A stretch of 41,578 nt of DNA from an uncultured Lachnospiraceae bacterium (GTDB lineage: Bacteria > Bacillota > Clostridia > Lachnospirales > Lachnospiraceae), in NCBI GenBank assembly GCA_948470755.1, contig CAOKPU010000021.1, positions 1 to 41,578 of the forward strand. The letters run 5' to 3'. The position numbers were made by a program, and so were the translations under genes. A model generated the notes under the pieces. It saw nothing but the letters and a program-made list of their open reading frames with translations, was not told the origin of the DNA and made no database searches. This document shows positions 17,500-27,431 of this stretch, piece after piece. Numbering within the stretch: position 1 is the stretch's first letter; each line of letters begins with the position of its first letter.

Positions 17500-18339
17500 G
17501 TGAAACTTTTAAAAAAATACAAAAAAACGATTTTTGTTGTTTTTCTTTTGTGCGCTATGTTCTTTGCCGGCAGAGGAGTGGGGTATCTGGCGGAAGCGTT
17601 TCATTTTTCCGGTGAAACAAATATAAATTCGGTAGGTTCATCCCGCATTTCAGCTTCAGAGAACTGGGGGCTTGGCGGATATGGCAACGAAGTAAAACCC
17701 ACCGGCATCGCTTCGGCGGAAGAATTGAAGAAATACAACGCCTATTATGTTGGGGATGGCGATGAGAAAGTAATTTATCTGACTTTTGACGCCGGGTATG
17801 AGAATGGGAATACGGGACCGATATTGGATGCTTTAAAAAAACATCAGGCGACGGCTACTTTCTTTGTAGTAGGACATTATCTGGAATCTGCGCCGGAGCT
17901 GGTAAAGCGCATGGTGGAGGAAGGGCATTCCGTAGGGAATCATACGTATCATCACCCGGATATGTCCAAAATATCGGACATGGAATCTTTCCGGAAAGAG
18001 ATGGAGGGGGTTTCCGAATTGTTTTTTCAGATTACGGGAAAGGAACTTTCCATGTATTACCGCCCGCCGCAGGGAAAGTACAGCACGGAAAATCTAAAGA
18101 TGGCGCAAGAGCTGGGGTATCAGACCTTTTTCTGGAGCCTGGCTTATGTGGACTGGTATCAGGATAAACAGCCTTCCAAAGAAGAAGCTATGCAAAAGCT
18201 GACCGATCGTATCCATCCGGGGGCGATCGTCCTTTTGCATAGCACGTCCAAGACAAATGGGATCGTCCTGGATGAACTGCTTGGCAAATGGGAAGAGATG
18301 GGATACAGTTTCCGTCCATTATCGGATCTTGTAAAGTAG
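17500..18339 (+). CDS. pdaA: PdaA-like polysaccharide deacetylase
   Basis: This 279-residue protein starts with a basic stretch and one membrane helix (about residues 8-27), so the enzyme domain is outside the membrane. The NodB-homology domain carries TFDAGYENGNT (motif 1), HSVGNHTYHHPD (motif 2, metal His) and RPPQGKYS (motif 3), ending in IVLLHSTSKTNG. The TFDAGYEN form is typical of PdaA, which deacetylates muramic acid on the way to the delta-lactam of spore cortex. That reading fits the germination gene elsewhere in the window. The start is a GTG at 17500, with AAGGGA about 9 bases ahead. A TATAAT lies at 17466-17471, but no good -35 pairs with it. Confidence 0.88.
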   Translation: MKLLKKYKKTIFVVFLLCAMFFAGRGVGYLAEAFHFSGETNINSVGSSRISASENWGLGGYGNEVKPTGIASAEELKKYNAYYVGDGDEKVIYLTFDAGYENGNTGPILDALKKHQATATFFVVGHYLESAPELVKRMVEEGHSVGNHTYHHPDMSKISDMESFRKEMEGVSELFFQITGKELSMYYRPPQGKYSTENLKMAQELGYQTFFWSLAYVDWYQDKQPSKEEAMQKLTDRIHPGAIVLLHSTSKTNGIVLDELLGKWEEMGYSFRPLSDLVK

Positions 18340-18360
18340 TCTTGTCATAAAGACGTTTTT
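18339..18360 (+). terminator. Weak terminator after pdaA
   Basis: A 5-bp stem (GTCTT / AAGAC with a 6-nt loop) is followed by G and five T, beginning at the last base of the pdaA stop codon. The form fits an intrinsic terminator but the stem is short, so the call is weak. Confidence 0.35.
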
Positions 18361-18406
18361 GACGGCATATTCTGTTTTAAGTAATGAAGAATAGGCAGAA
18401 GAAAGA

Positions 18407-18835
18407 ATGGGAAAAGTCTCAACCAATCAAAAATTGCAGCTAATACGCTCCATAAGGGCAGAAAGCCAGGACAACCGGATGAGGATGAGGAGCCGGGAAA
18501 GGATATTGTATGGCACAGGAAAGGCAGAAGAGGAACTGCCGCTTTATGCCAGAGGATATTATGACGGAAGGGAAAAGGAGCTATATGCTCTGGAAGAAGG
18601 CGGCATTCCTATACAAGCCGGCTCCTTCTCCTCATTAAAGATCAGGTTTATGCTGGCTGCTGTCCTTTTTTGTGTTTTTCTTGTGGCAGATGCAGGGGGT
18701 GGGAACATTGGAGGAGTTTCTACCGAATATCTGAGAAAAGAAATCAATAAAAATTTCGATGCAGGCTTTGAAGAAGTAGTATTTGATTTTGAGGATAATT
18801 TCCCTTATACTCTATTTAATGATAAAAACAAATAG
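18407..18835 (+). CDS. Unknown single-pass membrane protein
   Basis: This 142-residue protein is not recognised. The first 75 residues are soluble and charged, with an arginine- and methionine-rich stretch (NRMRMRSRERILYG). One membrane helix lies at about residues 77-95, then a glycine-rich turn and about 45 residues that would lie outside, ending in an acidic segment (VVFDFEDNFPY). Similar topology is seen in regulators of envelope processes, but no motif supports a role. It sits 67 bases after pdaA and 12 bases before the radical SAM gene, and may belong with either. No stop interrupts it and its codon use is like its neighbours. Confidence 0.7.
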   Translation: MGKVSTNQKLQLIRSIRAESQDNRMRMRSRERILYGTGKAEEELPLYARGYYDGREKELYALEEGGIPIQAGSFSSLKIRFMLAAVLFCVFLVADAGGGNIGGVSTEYLRKEINKNFDAGFEEVVFDFEDNFPYTLFNDKNK

Positions 18836-18847
18836 AATAGGAGAATT

Positions 18848-20770
18848 ATGAATAAACTAGCGTTAAAAGATGAAATACTGTTGCAGATAGAGAAGCCGGC
18901 GCGTTATATCGGCAATGAAGTCAATGCCGTCATAAAACAAAAAGACAAAATAGATATCCGTATAGCCATGTGTTTCCCGGATGTATATGAAATAGGCATG
19001 TCACATCTGGGCATCCAGATTTTGTATGACATGTTCAACCGTTTTGAAGATGTATGGTGTGAAAGGGTATATTCGCCATGGGTAGATCTGGATAAAATCA
19101 TGAGGGAGGAAAACATCCCTCTTTTTGCGTTGGAATCTCAGGAACCCATAGTAAATATGGATTTTCTTGCGATGACGATTCAATATGAAATGTGTTATAC
19201 CAACATATTGCAAGTCCTTGACTTATCACACATCCCGTTAAGGGCGGCGGAACGGGGCCGGGAGCATCCGATCGTCATCGGAGGAGGCCCTTGTGTTTAT
19301 AATCCGGAGCCGATTGCCGCTTTTTTTGACATATTTTATATCGGGGAAGGGGAAACGCGCTATAGGGAACTTCTGGACGCCTATAAGGAGAGCAGGCGGC
19401 TTGGGGAGTCCAGGATCGGTTTTTTAAGAAGGGCGGCAAAAATACCGGGCATGTATGTCCCTATGTTTTATCATGTAACCTATCAGGAAGACGGAACCAT
19501 TCAAAACATGGAACCCACGGAAGAAGGGATTCCCAAAGAAGTGGTAAAAGAAGTGGAGATGGATCTTTCCGGCACGTATTACCCAAGAAAACCAGTGGTC
19601 CCTTTTATTAAAGTGACACAGGACAGGGTGGTTTTGGAAATTCAGAGGGGGTGTATGAGGGGGTGTCGTTTTTGCCAGGCAGGACAGATCTACCGCCCGG
19701 TAAGGGAGCGGGATGTGGACATGCTCAAACAATGCGCCGTAGAAATGTTGAACAATACGGGGCATGAGGAAATATCCTTAAGTTCTTTAAGTTCCAGCGA
19801 TTATTCGGAATTGCCGGAGTTGATCGATTTTCTGATACAGGAGTGCGCAGAGAAAAAAATTAATATTTCCCTCCCCTCCTTAAGGATAGACGCCTTTTCT
19901 TTAGATGTCATGAGCAAAGTACAGGATGTAAAAAAAAGCAGCCTGACTTTTGCCCCGGAAGCCGGAAGCCAGAGGCTGAGGGATGTGATCAACAAAGGGC
20001 TGACGGAAGAAGTTATTTTAAAAGGTTCTGCATTGGCTTTTGAAGGGGGATGGACAAGGGTAAAACTTTACTTTATGCTGGGCCTTCCAACGGAAACGGA
20101 AACGGATATCCGGGGGATCGGCGATCTGGCCAATAAGATTGCGGCAGTCTTTTTTGAAACGGTGCCGAAGGAAAAGCGGGTAAACGGAAAGGTACAAATT
20201 GTGGTCAGCACTTCTTTTTTCATACCCAAACCGTTTACGCCTTTCCAATGGGCTTCTATGTGTACAAAGGATGAATTTTTGGAGAAGGCATATGTGACCC
20301 GCGCTTCCATTAAAGGGCAGTTGAACCAGAAGAGCATCAAATATAATTGGCATGAAGCGGATATCAGCGTTTTAGAAGGAGCCTTTGCCAGAGGAGACAG
20401 AAAGATTGCCGATGTTATTGAAAGGGCGTATAAAAAAGGCTGTATCTTCGACGCGTGGAGTGAATATTTCCATAACGATATCTGGATGGAAGCTTTTGAA
20501 GAATGCGGCATCTGCATAGATTTCTATACTACAAGAAAACGGCGGCCGGATGAGAGATTCCCCTGGGATTTCATAAACTGTGGAGTTACGAAGGGATTTT
20601 TACAAAAGGAATGGGAAAAAGCCATGGAAGAAGCAGTCTCCCCTAATTGCCGCATACAATGCCAAAACTGCGGGGCAAACCGTTTTGGGGGAGGGATTTG
20701 CTTTGAAAAACAGAAAAAACCGGCAGAGGGATGCCCTGCTGCAGTAAAAAATGCAGGAAAGGAACTATAA
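18848..20770 (+). CDS. TIGR03960 family radical SAM protein
   Basis: This 640-residue protein has an N-terminal B12-binding-like region (DVYEIGMSHLGIQILYD, IGGGPCVYNPEP) followed by a radical SAM core with CxxxCxxC in RGCMRGCRFCQAG. A C-terminal domain ends with paired cysteines (NCRIQCQNCGANRFGGG). It matches the family known as TIGR03960, normally encoded beside or fused to a TIGR03936/DUF2344 protein, as is the case here (6-base gap). The two families often lie near RNase G and the L21/L27 genes, suggesting a role in RNA or ribosome modification. That role is inferred from context, and the reaction is not known to me. Confidence 0.92.
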   Translation: MNKLALKDEILLQIEKPARYIGNEVNAVIKQKDKIDIRIAMCFPDVYEIGMSHLGIQILYDMFNRFEDVWCERVYSPWVDLDKIMREENIPLFALESQEPIVNMDFLAMTIQYEMCYTNILQVLDLSHIPLRAAERGREHPIVIGGGPCVYNPEPIAAFFDIFYIGEGETRYRELLDAYKESRRLGESRIGFLRRAAKIPGMYVPMFYHVTYQEDGTIQNMEPTEEGIPKEVVKEVEMDLSGTYYPRKPVVPFIKVTQDRVVLEIQRGCMRGCRFCQAGQIYRPVRERDVDMLKQCAVEMLNNTGHEEISLSSLSSSDYSELPELIDFLIQECAEKKINISLPSLRIDAFSLDVMSKVQDVKKSSLTFAPEAGSQRLRDVINKGLTEEVILKGSALAFEGGWTRVKLYFMLGLPTETETDIRGIGDLANKIAAVFFETVPKEKRVNGKVQIVVSTSFFIPKPFTPFQWASMCTKDEFLEKAYVTRASIKGQLNQKSIKYNWHEADISVLEGAFARGDRKIADVIERAYKKGCIFDAWSEYFHNDIWMEAFEECGICIDFYTTRKRRPDERFPWDFINCGVTKGFLQKEWEKAMEEAVSPNCRIQCQNCGANRFGGGICFEKQKKPAEGCPAAVKNAGKEL

Positions 20771-20776
20771 AACAGG

Positions 20777-21490
20777 ATGAAAGTCAGGATAAAATTTGCA
20801 AAATCAGGGCCGATGCGTTTTATTGGGCATTTGGATGTTATGCGTTTTTTTCAGAAAGCGGTCCGCAGGGCCGGGATCGATGTAGCGTATTCGGAAGGAT
20901 TCAGCCCACATCAGATCATGTCCTTTGCGGCGCCCATAAGCGTAGGCCTTGCCAGCCGCGGGGAATATCTGGATCTGGAAGTAAAGTCCCATGCCGGCGC
21001 TAAGGATATGAAAAGACGGTTGGATAGGGCTATGGTAGAGGGAATGGAAATCTTAGGCATTACGATGCTGGGGGATGGGGCGAAAAACGCAATGGCAAGC
21101 GTGGCCGCCGCCAGATATTCCTTAAAGTTCCGCCCAGGCTATGCGCCTGCTTTTGATTGGCCGGTAAAATTGGAAGAGTTCTATCATAAGCCTTCCATCC
21201 TTGTCAGGAAGAAAACAAAAAAGAGTGAAATGGACCTGGATCTAAAACCTCACATTTATGAGCTGTCTGTCTTAGGTGGAGGAAAAGACGCCGCTATTTC
21301 CATGCTAGTGAATGCCGGCAGTAGCTGCAATATAAAACCAGGCTTGGTTATGGAAGCCTTTTTAAAAGAAAATGGGGAACAATTGCAGGAATTTGCTTTG
21401 GAGATTACGAGGGAAGATACTTTTACGAATCTGGGAACGGAGGAAACGAGGAATCTGGTTCCTTTGGACGCCGTTGGGACGGAGTTTTAA
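20777..21490 (+). CDS. TIGR03936/DUF2344 protein (radical SAM associated)
   Basis: This 237-residue protein is the expected partner of the radical SAM gene directly upstream. Family signatures are the N-terminal RIKFAKSGPMRFIGHLDVMR and the SEGFSPHQIMSFA segment. In some genomes this domain is fused to the C-terminus of the radical SAM protein. The gene begins 6 bases after its partner stops, and the RNase E/G gene starts one base after its own stop, so the three are tightly coupled. Its first half has an RNA-modifying-enzyme flavour (basic and histidine-rich), but no catalytic motif can be named. Confidence 0.9.
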   Translation: MKVRIKFAKSGPMRFIGHLDVMRFFQKAVRRAGIDVAYSEGFSPHQIMSFAAPISVGLASRGEYLDLEVKSHAGAKDMKRRLDRAMVEGMEILGITMLGDGAKNAMASVAAARYSLKFRPGYAPAFDWPVKLEEFYHKPSILVRKKTKKSEMDLDLKPHIYELSVLGGGKDAAISMLVNAGSSCNIKPGLVMEAFLKENGEQLQEFALEITREDTFTNLGTEETRNLVPLDAVGTEF

Positions 21491-21491
21491 A

Positions 21492-22709
21492 ATGGACAGA
21501 AAATACATCATACTAAAACACAACCGGAAAATATTGTCTTTGCTTTACCATGGCAACCGTCTGCTCCACGCGAAAGCGGAAATGGAGCAGGGAAACCTTC
21601 TGGGCAATATTTATATTGCAAAAGTGAAAAATATTGTAAAAAACATTAATGCCGCTTTTGTGGAGATCAAACCGGGATGTCCTTGTTTTCTCAGCCTTAA
21701 CGGCCTGAAGAATCCGTTGATTACGAACCGGGCATATGATGGAAGGGTCTTGGACGGCGATGAGATTGTCGTTCAGGTATATAAAGAAGCGGCAAAAACG
21801 AAGACCCCTACGGTAACCTGTTCTTTATCCTTAGACGGTAAATATTGTGTGGCGGCAGCCGGCAGGCCCGGCGTATCGTATTCTACAAAATTATCGGATA
21901 AAGCAAAGAAAAGGATAGGGGACTTTTTGGCGCAGGAAGGTTTCCTGGAAGCATATAGCCAGAAGACGGGAATTATCATCCGCACGAACGCCAAAGACCT
22001 GACAGAAGACCTTACGCCTTTAAAGGAAGAAATCCGGACTCTTACGGAGCAACTGCATCATATTATGGAAATTGCAAATCATCGAACCTGTTATTCCGTC
22101 CTGTTTGAACAACTGCCCGCTTATCTTACCGGCATCCGGGATGAATATGAGGGGCAATACGAAGAAATTGTAACGGATCGGCAGGATATTTATGATTCGG
22201 TCGTAGCATACTGCAATGAAAACGCTGCTTTTCCAATCCCAGCCATACGGCTTTATCAGGATGAGCTGGTGCCATTGTACAAGCTTTACAGTGTGGAAAC
22301 CCGTTTAAAAGAAGCATTAAATAAAAAAGTATGGTTAAAATCCGGCGGATATCTGATCATAGAGCCTACAGAAGCATTGACGGTCATTGATGTAAATACC
22401 GGAAAATTAGTTGCCGGAAAGGATATGGAAGAGACGTATTTACGCACCAACTTGGAGGCGGCTCGTGAGATAGCCCTCCAGATGGCTTTGCGCAACCTTT
22501 CCGGTATGATCATCGTAGATTTTATCAATATGTCCCAGGAAGAAAATAATAAAAAATTAATGGATTTTCTGAGGGGCCTCTTAAGAAAGGATCCGGTAAG
22601 GACTCAACTGATGGATATTACGGCTTTAGGACTGGTGGAAATTACAAGGATGAAGATGAGCAAGCCTCTGAAGGAACAGCTCATCTTTCAGGCGGAGGAA
22701 GAATCATAG
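21492..22709 (+). CDS. RNase E/G family ribonuclease
   Basis: This is a 405-residue endoribonuclease of the RNase E/G family, acting on mRNA decay and rRNA maturation. An S1-like RNA-binding segment lies near residues 35-90 (GNIYIAKVKNIVKNINAAFVE). The catalytic part has the two magnesium aspartates in TVIDVNTGK and IIVDFINM, and ends in LGLVEITRMKMSKPL. After this point typical RNase E/G has the zinc-link cysteines (CPxCxG). Here the protein ends some 15 residues later without them, so it is a short form that may not tetramerise through zinc. The frame runs upstream to 21372, but the ATG at 21492, directly after the previous stop, starts the family N-terminus. Confidence 0.93.
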   Translation: MDRKYIILKHNRKILSLLYHGNRLLHAKAEMEQGNLLGNIYIAKVKNIVKNINAAFVEIKPGCPCFLSLNGLKNPLITNRAYDGRVLDGDEIVVQVYKEAAKTKTPTVTCSLSLDGKYCVAAAGRPGVSYSTKLSDKAKKRIGDFLAQEGFLEAYSQKTGIIIRTNAKDLTEDLTPLKEEIRTLTEQLHHIMEIANHRTCYSVLFEQLPAYLTGIRDEYEGQYEEIVTDRQDIYDSVVAYCNENAAFPIPAIRLYQDELVPLYKLYSVETRLKEALNKKVWLKSGGYLIIEPTEALTVIDVNTGKLVAGKDMEETYLRTNLEAAREIALQMALRNLSGMIIVDFINMSQEENNKKLMDFLRGLLRKDPVRTQLMDITALGLVEITRMKMSKPLKEQLIFQAEEES

Positions 22710-22720
22710 GGAGAATGGCC

Positions 22721-23281
22721 ATGAAACTGATTAAAATGGAGAAAATAAAGGATGGCAGATATTTAAAGAATTATGAACTTACTTATCTTAATAAGGCCGG
22801 AAAGGAAAAAAAATATGAAATTGTCAGCAGGAAAGAACTGGCCAGCGCGGAAGATATTGGAAAAAGGGCCAGCGGCCTGTCGATTGCGGCGCTAAGCGGC
22901 GGGAAACTTCTCTTGCTTAAAGAATTCCGCATGGGGGTAAATAAGATTGTTTATAACCTTTGTGCAGGCATGTTTGAAAAGGATGAAACAATTGAAGAAT
23001 GCGTATCCCGGGAACTTTATGAAGAAACCGGGTTAAGCGTAAAAAGGATTATAGATATTCTTCCGGCTTCTTATGCGGCGGTAGCTATTTCCGATACCAA
23101 AACGCATATTGTCTTTGTGGAAGTGCAGGGGGAGTTTGAAGACCATACATCGGAAAATGAATGGATCGAGGCGGGGTTTTATAGCAGGGAAGAAGTAGTA
23201 ACGCTGCTGAAAACGGAAGAGTTCAGTTCCCGGGCGCAGATTATCGCTTATTTTTTCTCCAGAAATCTTTTTCCTTTATAA
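22721..23281 (+). CDS. Nudix hydrolase (ADP-ribose pyrophosphatase-like)
   Basis: This 186-residue protein has a complete Nudix box, starting at GMFEKDE and running through RELYEETG. It is preceded by the beta-rich N-terminus of the ADP-ribose pyrophosphatase group (ends by splitting a nucleoside diphosphate linked to another moiety). The ATG at 22721 is preferred, with GGGAG about 8 bases ahead; another ATG at 22715 is only 2 bases from that site. It follows the RNase gene by 5 to 11 bases. The substrate is not determined by the sequence alone. Confidence 0.9.
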   Translation: MKLIKMEKIKDGRYLKNYELTYLNKAGKEKKYEIVSRKELASAEDIGKRASGLSIAALSGGKLLLLKEFRMGVNKIVYNLCAGMFEKDETIEECVSRELYEETGLSVKRIIDILPASYAAVAISDTKTHIVFVEVQGEFEDHTSENEWIEAGFYSREEVVTLLKTEEFSSRAQIIAYFFSRNLFPL

Positions 23282-23286
23282 AAATC

Positions 23287-23315
23287 TTGACAATTCTTTG
23301 CCGGAATGCTAAACT
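23287..23315 (+). promoter_or_regulatory. Promoter of the rplU operon
   Basis: A perfect -35 TTGACA (23287-23292), a 17-base spacer and a -10 TAAACT (23310-23315) form a strong vegetative promoter just past the Nudix gene stop, pointing at the ribosomal protein genes. Confidence 0.8.
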
Positions 23316-23410
23316 AGCGAAGTATGCCGCATAGATAGGCTGGAAAGTGCGTTTTTTTGAAGGACGCCGCCGTCTCTAGCGAGTAAAGCAGGCCTATGCC
23401 TGTATTATAG
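23316..23410 (+). ncRNA. Probable ribosomal protein L21 leader
   Basis: The roughly 100 bases between promoter and rplU contain an interrupted long-range pairing: GCATAG (23329-23334) or ATAGGC (23335-23340) with GCCTATGC (23392-23399). It encloses a smaller GCGT/ACGC hairpin around 23350-23367. Position and pairing fit the L21 leader known from Firmicutes, thought to bind L21 for autoregulation. I recognised this by layout, not by a covariance search, so the exact ends are approximate. Confidence 0.6.
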
Positions 23411-23420
23411 GAGGTGCAAT

Positions 23421-23726
23421 ATGTACGCAATTATTGCCACAGGTGGAAAACAGTATAAGGTTTCCGAAGGTGATGTGATCAAAGTGGAAAAGCTGGCTGC
23501 AGAACCCGGGGATGCCGTAACATTTGACCAGGTGATCGCAATCAGCGACAATGGGCTTAAAGTTGCCGGCGATGTAGCTGGTTCAACAGTGTCCGCTACC
23601 GTAATGGGACAGGGCAAAGGGAAAAAGGTCATTGTTTACAAGTATAAGAGAAAAACCGGTTACCACAAGAAAAATGGTCACAGACAAGCATACACTCAGG
23701 TTAAAATTGATAAAATCAATGCATAA
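23421..23726 (+). CDS. rplU: 50S ribosomal protein L21
   Basis: L21 binds 23S rRNA domain II. This 101-residue protein starts MYAIIATGGKQYKV and ends with the basic YKRKTGYHKKNGHRQ segment that contacts rRNA, the usual length. AGGAGG is 5 bases before the ATG. It is followed after 18 bases by prp and then rpmA, the conserved Firmicute order. Confidence 0.99.
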   Translation: MYAIIATGGKQYKVSEGDVIKVEKLAAEPGDAVTFDQVIAISDNGLKVAGDVAGSTVSATVMGQGKGKKVIVYKYKRKTGYHKKNGHRQAYTQVKIDKINA

Positions 23727-23744
23727 TTCAGGTAATGCTGGGAA

Positions 23745-24074
23745 ATGACAAAAATTGTTATCCAAAAATCAGAAAACGGGGAATATAAAGGGTTTACTTG
23801 TAAAGGGCATTCTGGTTTTGCCTCTAAAGGCGCGGATATCGTATGTGCATCCATATCTGTTTTAGTGATCAATGCCATTAATTCTATGGAAAAGCTGGCC
23901 GAAGCGGATATGGAAGTATTGGAAGATGAAGCAACAGGGACGATACGGTGCCATATGAATAAACCATTGTCCGACAGCGGGAAAGTCCTTATGGATTCCA
24001 TGATACTCGGTTTGTCAGAGATTTCAAAACAATATGGCAGACAGTATCTTACAATTAAGATCAAGGAGGTGTAA
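23745..24074 (+). CDS. prp: Ribosomal-processing cysteine protease Prp
   Basis: Prp (YsxB family) removes the N-terminal extension of L27 in Firmicutes and some related phyla. This 109-residue protein has the catalytic pair His22 (KGHSGFA) and Cys34 (GADIVCAS) in the family spacing. It lies between rplU and rpmA, as usual. The L27 encoded 4 bases downstream carries the cleavable N-terminus, so enzyme and substrate are both present. No strong ribosome site is seen ahead of the ATG, which suggests coupling to rplU translation. Confidence 0.95.
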   Translation: MTKIVIQKSENGEYKGFTCKGHSGFASKGADIVCASISVLVINAINSMEKLAEADMEVLEDEATGTIRCHMNKPLSDSGKVLMDSMILGLSEISKQYGRQYLTIKIKEV

Positions 24075-24078
24075 GACC

Positions 24079-24366
24079 ATGTTAAATATGAACCTTCAAT
24101 TTTTTGCTCATAAAAAGGGCGTTGGTTCGACGAAGAACGGCAGGGATTCCGAATCTAAGAGGCTCGGTGCAAAAAGGGCTGACGGGCAATTCGTGAAAGC
24201 AGGGAATATTTTGTACAGACAGCGCGGAACAAAGATCCATCCCGGCATTAATGTAGGAAGAGGCGGCGATGATACTTTATATGCACGGGTAGACGGCATA
24301 CTTAGATTTGAAAGAAAAGGAAGAGATAGAAAACAAGCTTCCGTATATCCTGTAGAGAGTGAATAA
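24079..24366 (+). CDS. rpmA: 50S ribosomal protein L27 with Prp-cleaved N-terminus
   Basis: L27 reaches the peptidyl transferase centre with its N-terminus. This 95-residue form begins [14 protein letters not shown]. Established work in Staphylococcus shows that Prp cuts after the FFA of such a motif, exposing the AHKKG-type mature end. The rest ([17 protein letters not shown]) is standard L27. A longer frame from 24034 overlaps prp and is not used. AAGGAGG is 8 bases before the ATG. A strong terminator follows. Confidence 0.98.
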   Translation: MLNMNLQFFAHKKGVGSTKNGRDSESKRLGAKRADGQFVKAGNILYRQRGTKIHPGINVGRGGDDTLYARVDGILRFERKGRDRKQASVYPVESE

Positions 24367-24376
24367 GAACGAACCG

Positions 24377-25741
<1,365 letters not shown>

Positions 25742-25761
25742 AAAAGAATGGAGTGTAACAT

Positions 25762-26052
25762 ATGACAAGCAAACAAAGAAGTTATTTAAAAAGCCTGGCG
25801 AATAGCTTAGATCCGGTATTTCAAATAGGGAAATCCAGCCTTACCCCCGAATTTACGGCGGCCGTTTCGGAAGCTTTCAACACCCGGGAACTGCTAAAGA
25901 TTGCTGTTTTGAAAAATTGCATGGATGATCCGAAAGAAATTGCTGAAATGCTGGCCGGCCGTACCCATTCCCAGGTGGTGCAAGTAATCGGCAGGAAGAT
26001 CATTTTATATAAAGAAAGTAAAGAAAATAAAAAAATCATCTTGCCCCAATAA
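25762..26052 (+). CDS. yhbY: YhbY family RNA-binding protein
   Basis: This 96-residue CRM-domain protein has an early TSKQRSYLKSLA helix, the QIGKSSLT segment and a C-terminal VVQVIGRKIILYK strand. YhbY binds pre-50S particles. It lies between obg and nadD as in other Firmicutes, 20 bases after obg. GGAG precedes the ATG. Confidence 0.95.
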   Translation: MTSKQRSYLKSLANSLDPVFQIGKSSLTPEFTAAVSEAFNTRELLKIAVLKNCMDDPKEIAEMLAGRTHSQVVQVIGRKIILYKESKENKKIILPQ

Positions 26053-26110
26053 CCGTTCACTGCTAAGATTTATATTGTAAATGTATTTTTCTTATGGAGG
26101 GATACTTTCA

Positions 26111-26728
26111 ATGGAAAATGGAAAGAGGAAAACGGGCATTATGGGCGGAACTTTTAACCCGATCCATATAGGGCATTTGCTTCTTGCGGAAAGTGCAAGG
26201 GAAACTTTCGGATTGGATGAAGTCCTTTTTGTCCCCAGCGGTTTTTCTTATATGAAAAAGGGGATGGAAATGGCCGATAAAAAAATGCGCCTGGAGATGA
26301 CCCGGCTGGCCATATCGGGCAATCCTTCCTTTGCCTTGTCGCCGGTAGAGGTAGAAAGGGAAGGGAATTCTTATACCTGTGAAACATTGGAAGCCTTACG
26401 GGCAGGGCAGCCGGAAACGGAATTTTATTTTATTGTGGGGGCGGACAGCCTTTTTGCCATGGAAACATGGAAGCGTCCGGAAACCATATTTCAAAACTGT
26501 ACGGTCCTGGCAGCCGTCCGCAAAGGAAACGGCCATGATGAATTAAATGCTCAGATTGCCTGCCTGGAAGAAAAATATGGGACTGAAATAGGGAGGATCC
26601 CAATGGAGGAAATACCGGTTTCTTCCACAGATATCCGAAACAGGGTCCATCATGGGAAATCCATCCGTTATATGGTTCCGGACAACGTAATTGCTTATAT
26701 TAAAAAACACCGGCTCTATACAGGATAA
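26111..26728 (+). CDS. nadD: Nicotinate-nucleotide adenylyltransferase
   Basis: NadD adenylates nicotinate mononucleotide in NAD synthesis. This 205-residue protein has GGTFNPIHIGHL near the start (nucleotidyltransferase HxGH as HIGH, residues 19-22) and the second ATP motif VSSTDIRNRV near the end. A frame start at 26081 is rejected because GGAGGG lies 9-10 bases before the ATG at 26111. It overlaps no neighbour and is followed after 26 bases by yqeK, a common pair. Confidence 0.97.
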   Translation: MENGKRKTGIMGGTFNPIHIGHLLLAESARETFGLDEVLFVPSGFSYMKKGMEMADKKMRLEMTRLAISGNPSFALSPVEVEREGNSYTCETLEALRAGQPETEFYFIVGADSLFAMETWKRPETIFQNCTVLAAVRKGNGHDELNAQIACLEEKYGTEIGRIPMEEIPVSSTDIRNRVHHGKSIRYMVPDNVIAYIKKHRLYTG

Positions 26729-26754
26729 AGGACAAAAAGAAGGGATGGAAAAAG

Positions 26755-27402
26755 ATGGAAACCAAATCCTCCAATTTGAAAAAAATCCGGAAAGCCATGG
26801 AAAAATCGCTGGATTCCAAACGTTTTGAACATACCCTGGGGGTGGAATATACGGCGGCCTCCCTTGCCATGCGGTACGGCGGGGATATTTTGAAAGCGCA
26901 GACGGCAGGGCTATTGCACGATTGCGCCAAATGTATGAGCAACGATAAGCGGCTTTCCATATGCGAAAAACACCACATCAGCGTCAATAAGATTGAGCGC
27001 AAAAACCCTTTTTTGCTTCATGCCAAAGTAGGCAGCTATATCGCCATGCAGAAATACCATGTCCATGACAGCGATACGGTCAATGCAATTTTGAACCATA
27101 CGACCGGAAGGCCGGATATGTCTTTGCTGGAAAAGATTGTATATGTAGCAGATTATATCGAACCGGGGAGAAAACAGGCGCCAAACCTTATGGAGATCAG
27201 GAAGCTGGCTTTTCTTGACCTGGATGAAGCTTTATTCCGTATATTGGAAGATACGCTGGTTTATCTAAGGACAGTGGACGGCGACGTGGATCCAATGACG
27301 CAAAAAACTTATGATTTTTATAAAGAGTATAGGGAAAGCAGGCAAAGTCAGGCAAAACCCCTGCCGCAGGCAGTGGAAATGGAACCGGAAAATATGGCAT
27401 GA
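26755..27402 (+). CDS. yqeK: YqeK family HD phosphohydrolase
   Basis: YqeK-type HD-domain proteins symmetrically split Ap4A to ADP. This 215-residue protein has His26 (RFEHTLGV), the His55-Asp56 pair in GLLHDCAK, a later HAKVGSYIA, and a distal aspartate in IVYVADYIEPGR. These are the metal ligands expected for the family. The last 20 or so residues are a loosely conserved tail. It lies between nadD and rsfS, the standard order. Its stop overlaps a possible upstream start of rsfS. Confidence 0.93.
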   Translation: METKSSNLKKIRKAMEKSLDSKRFEHTLGVEYTAASLAMRYGGDILKAQTAGLLHDCAKCMSNDKRLSICEKHHISVNKIERKNPFLLHAKVGSYIAMQKYHVHDSDTVNAILNHTTGRPDMSLLEKIVYVADYIEPGRKQAPNLMEIRKLAFLDLDEALFRILEDTLVYLRTVDGDVDPMTQKTYDFYKEYRESRQSQAKPLPQAVEMEPENMA

Positions 27403-27431
27403 CTGTAAAAGCAGTAAGAAAGGACATACGG

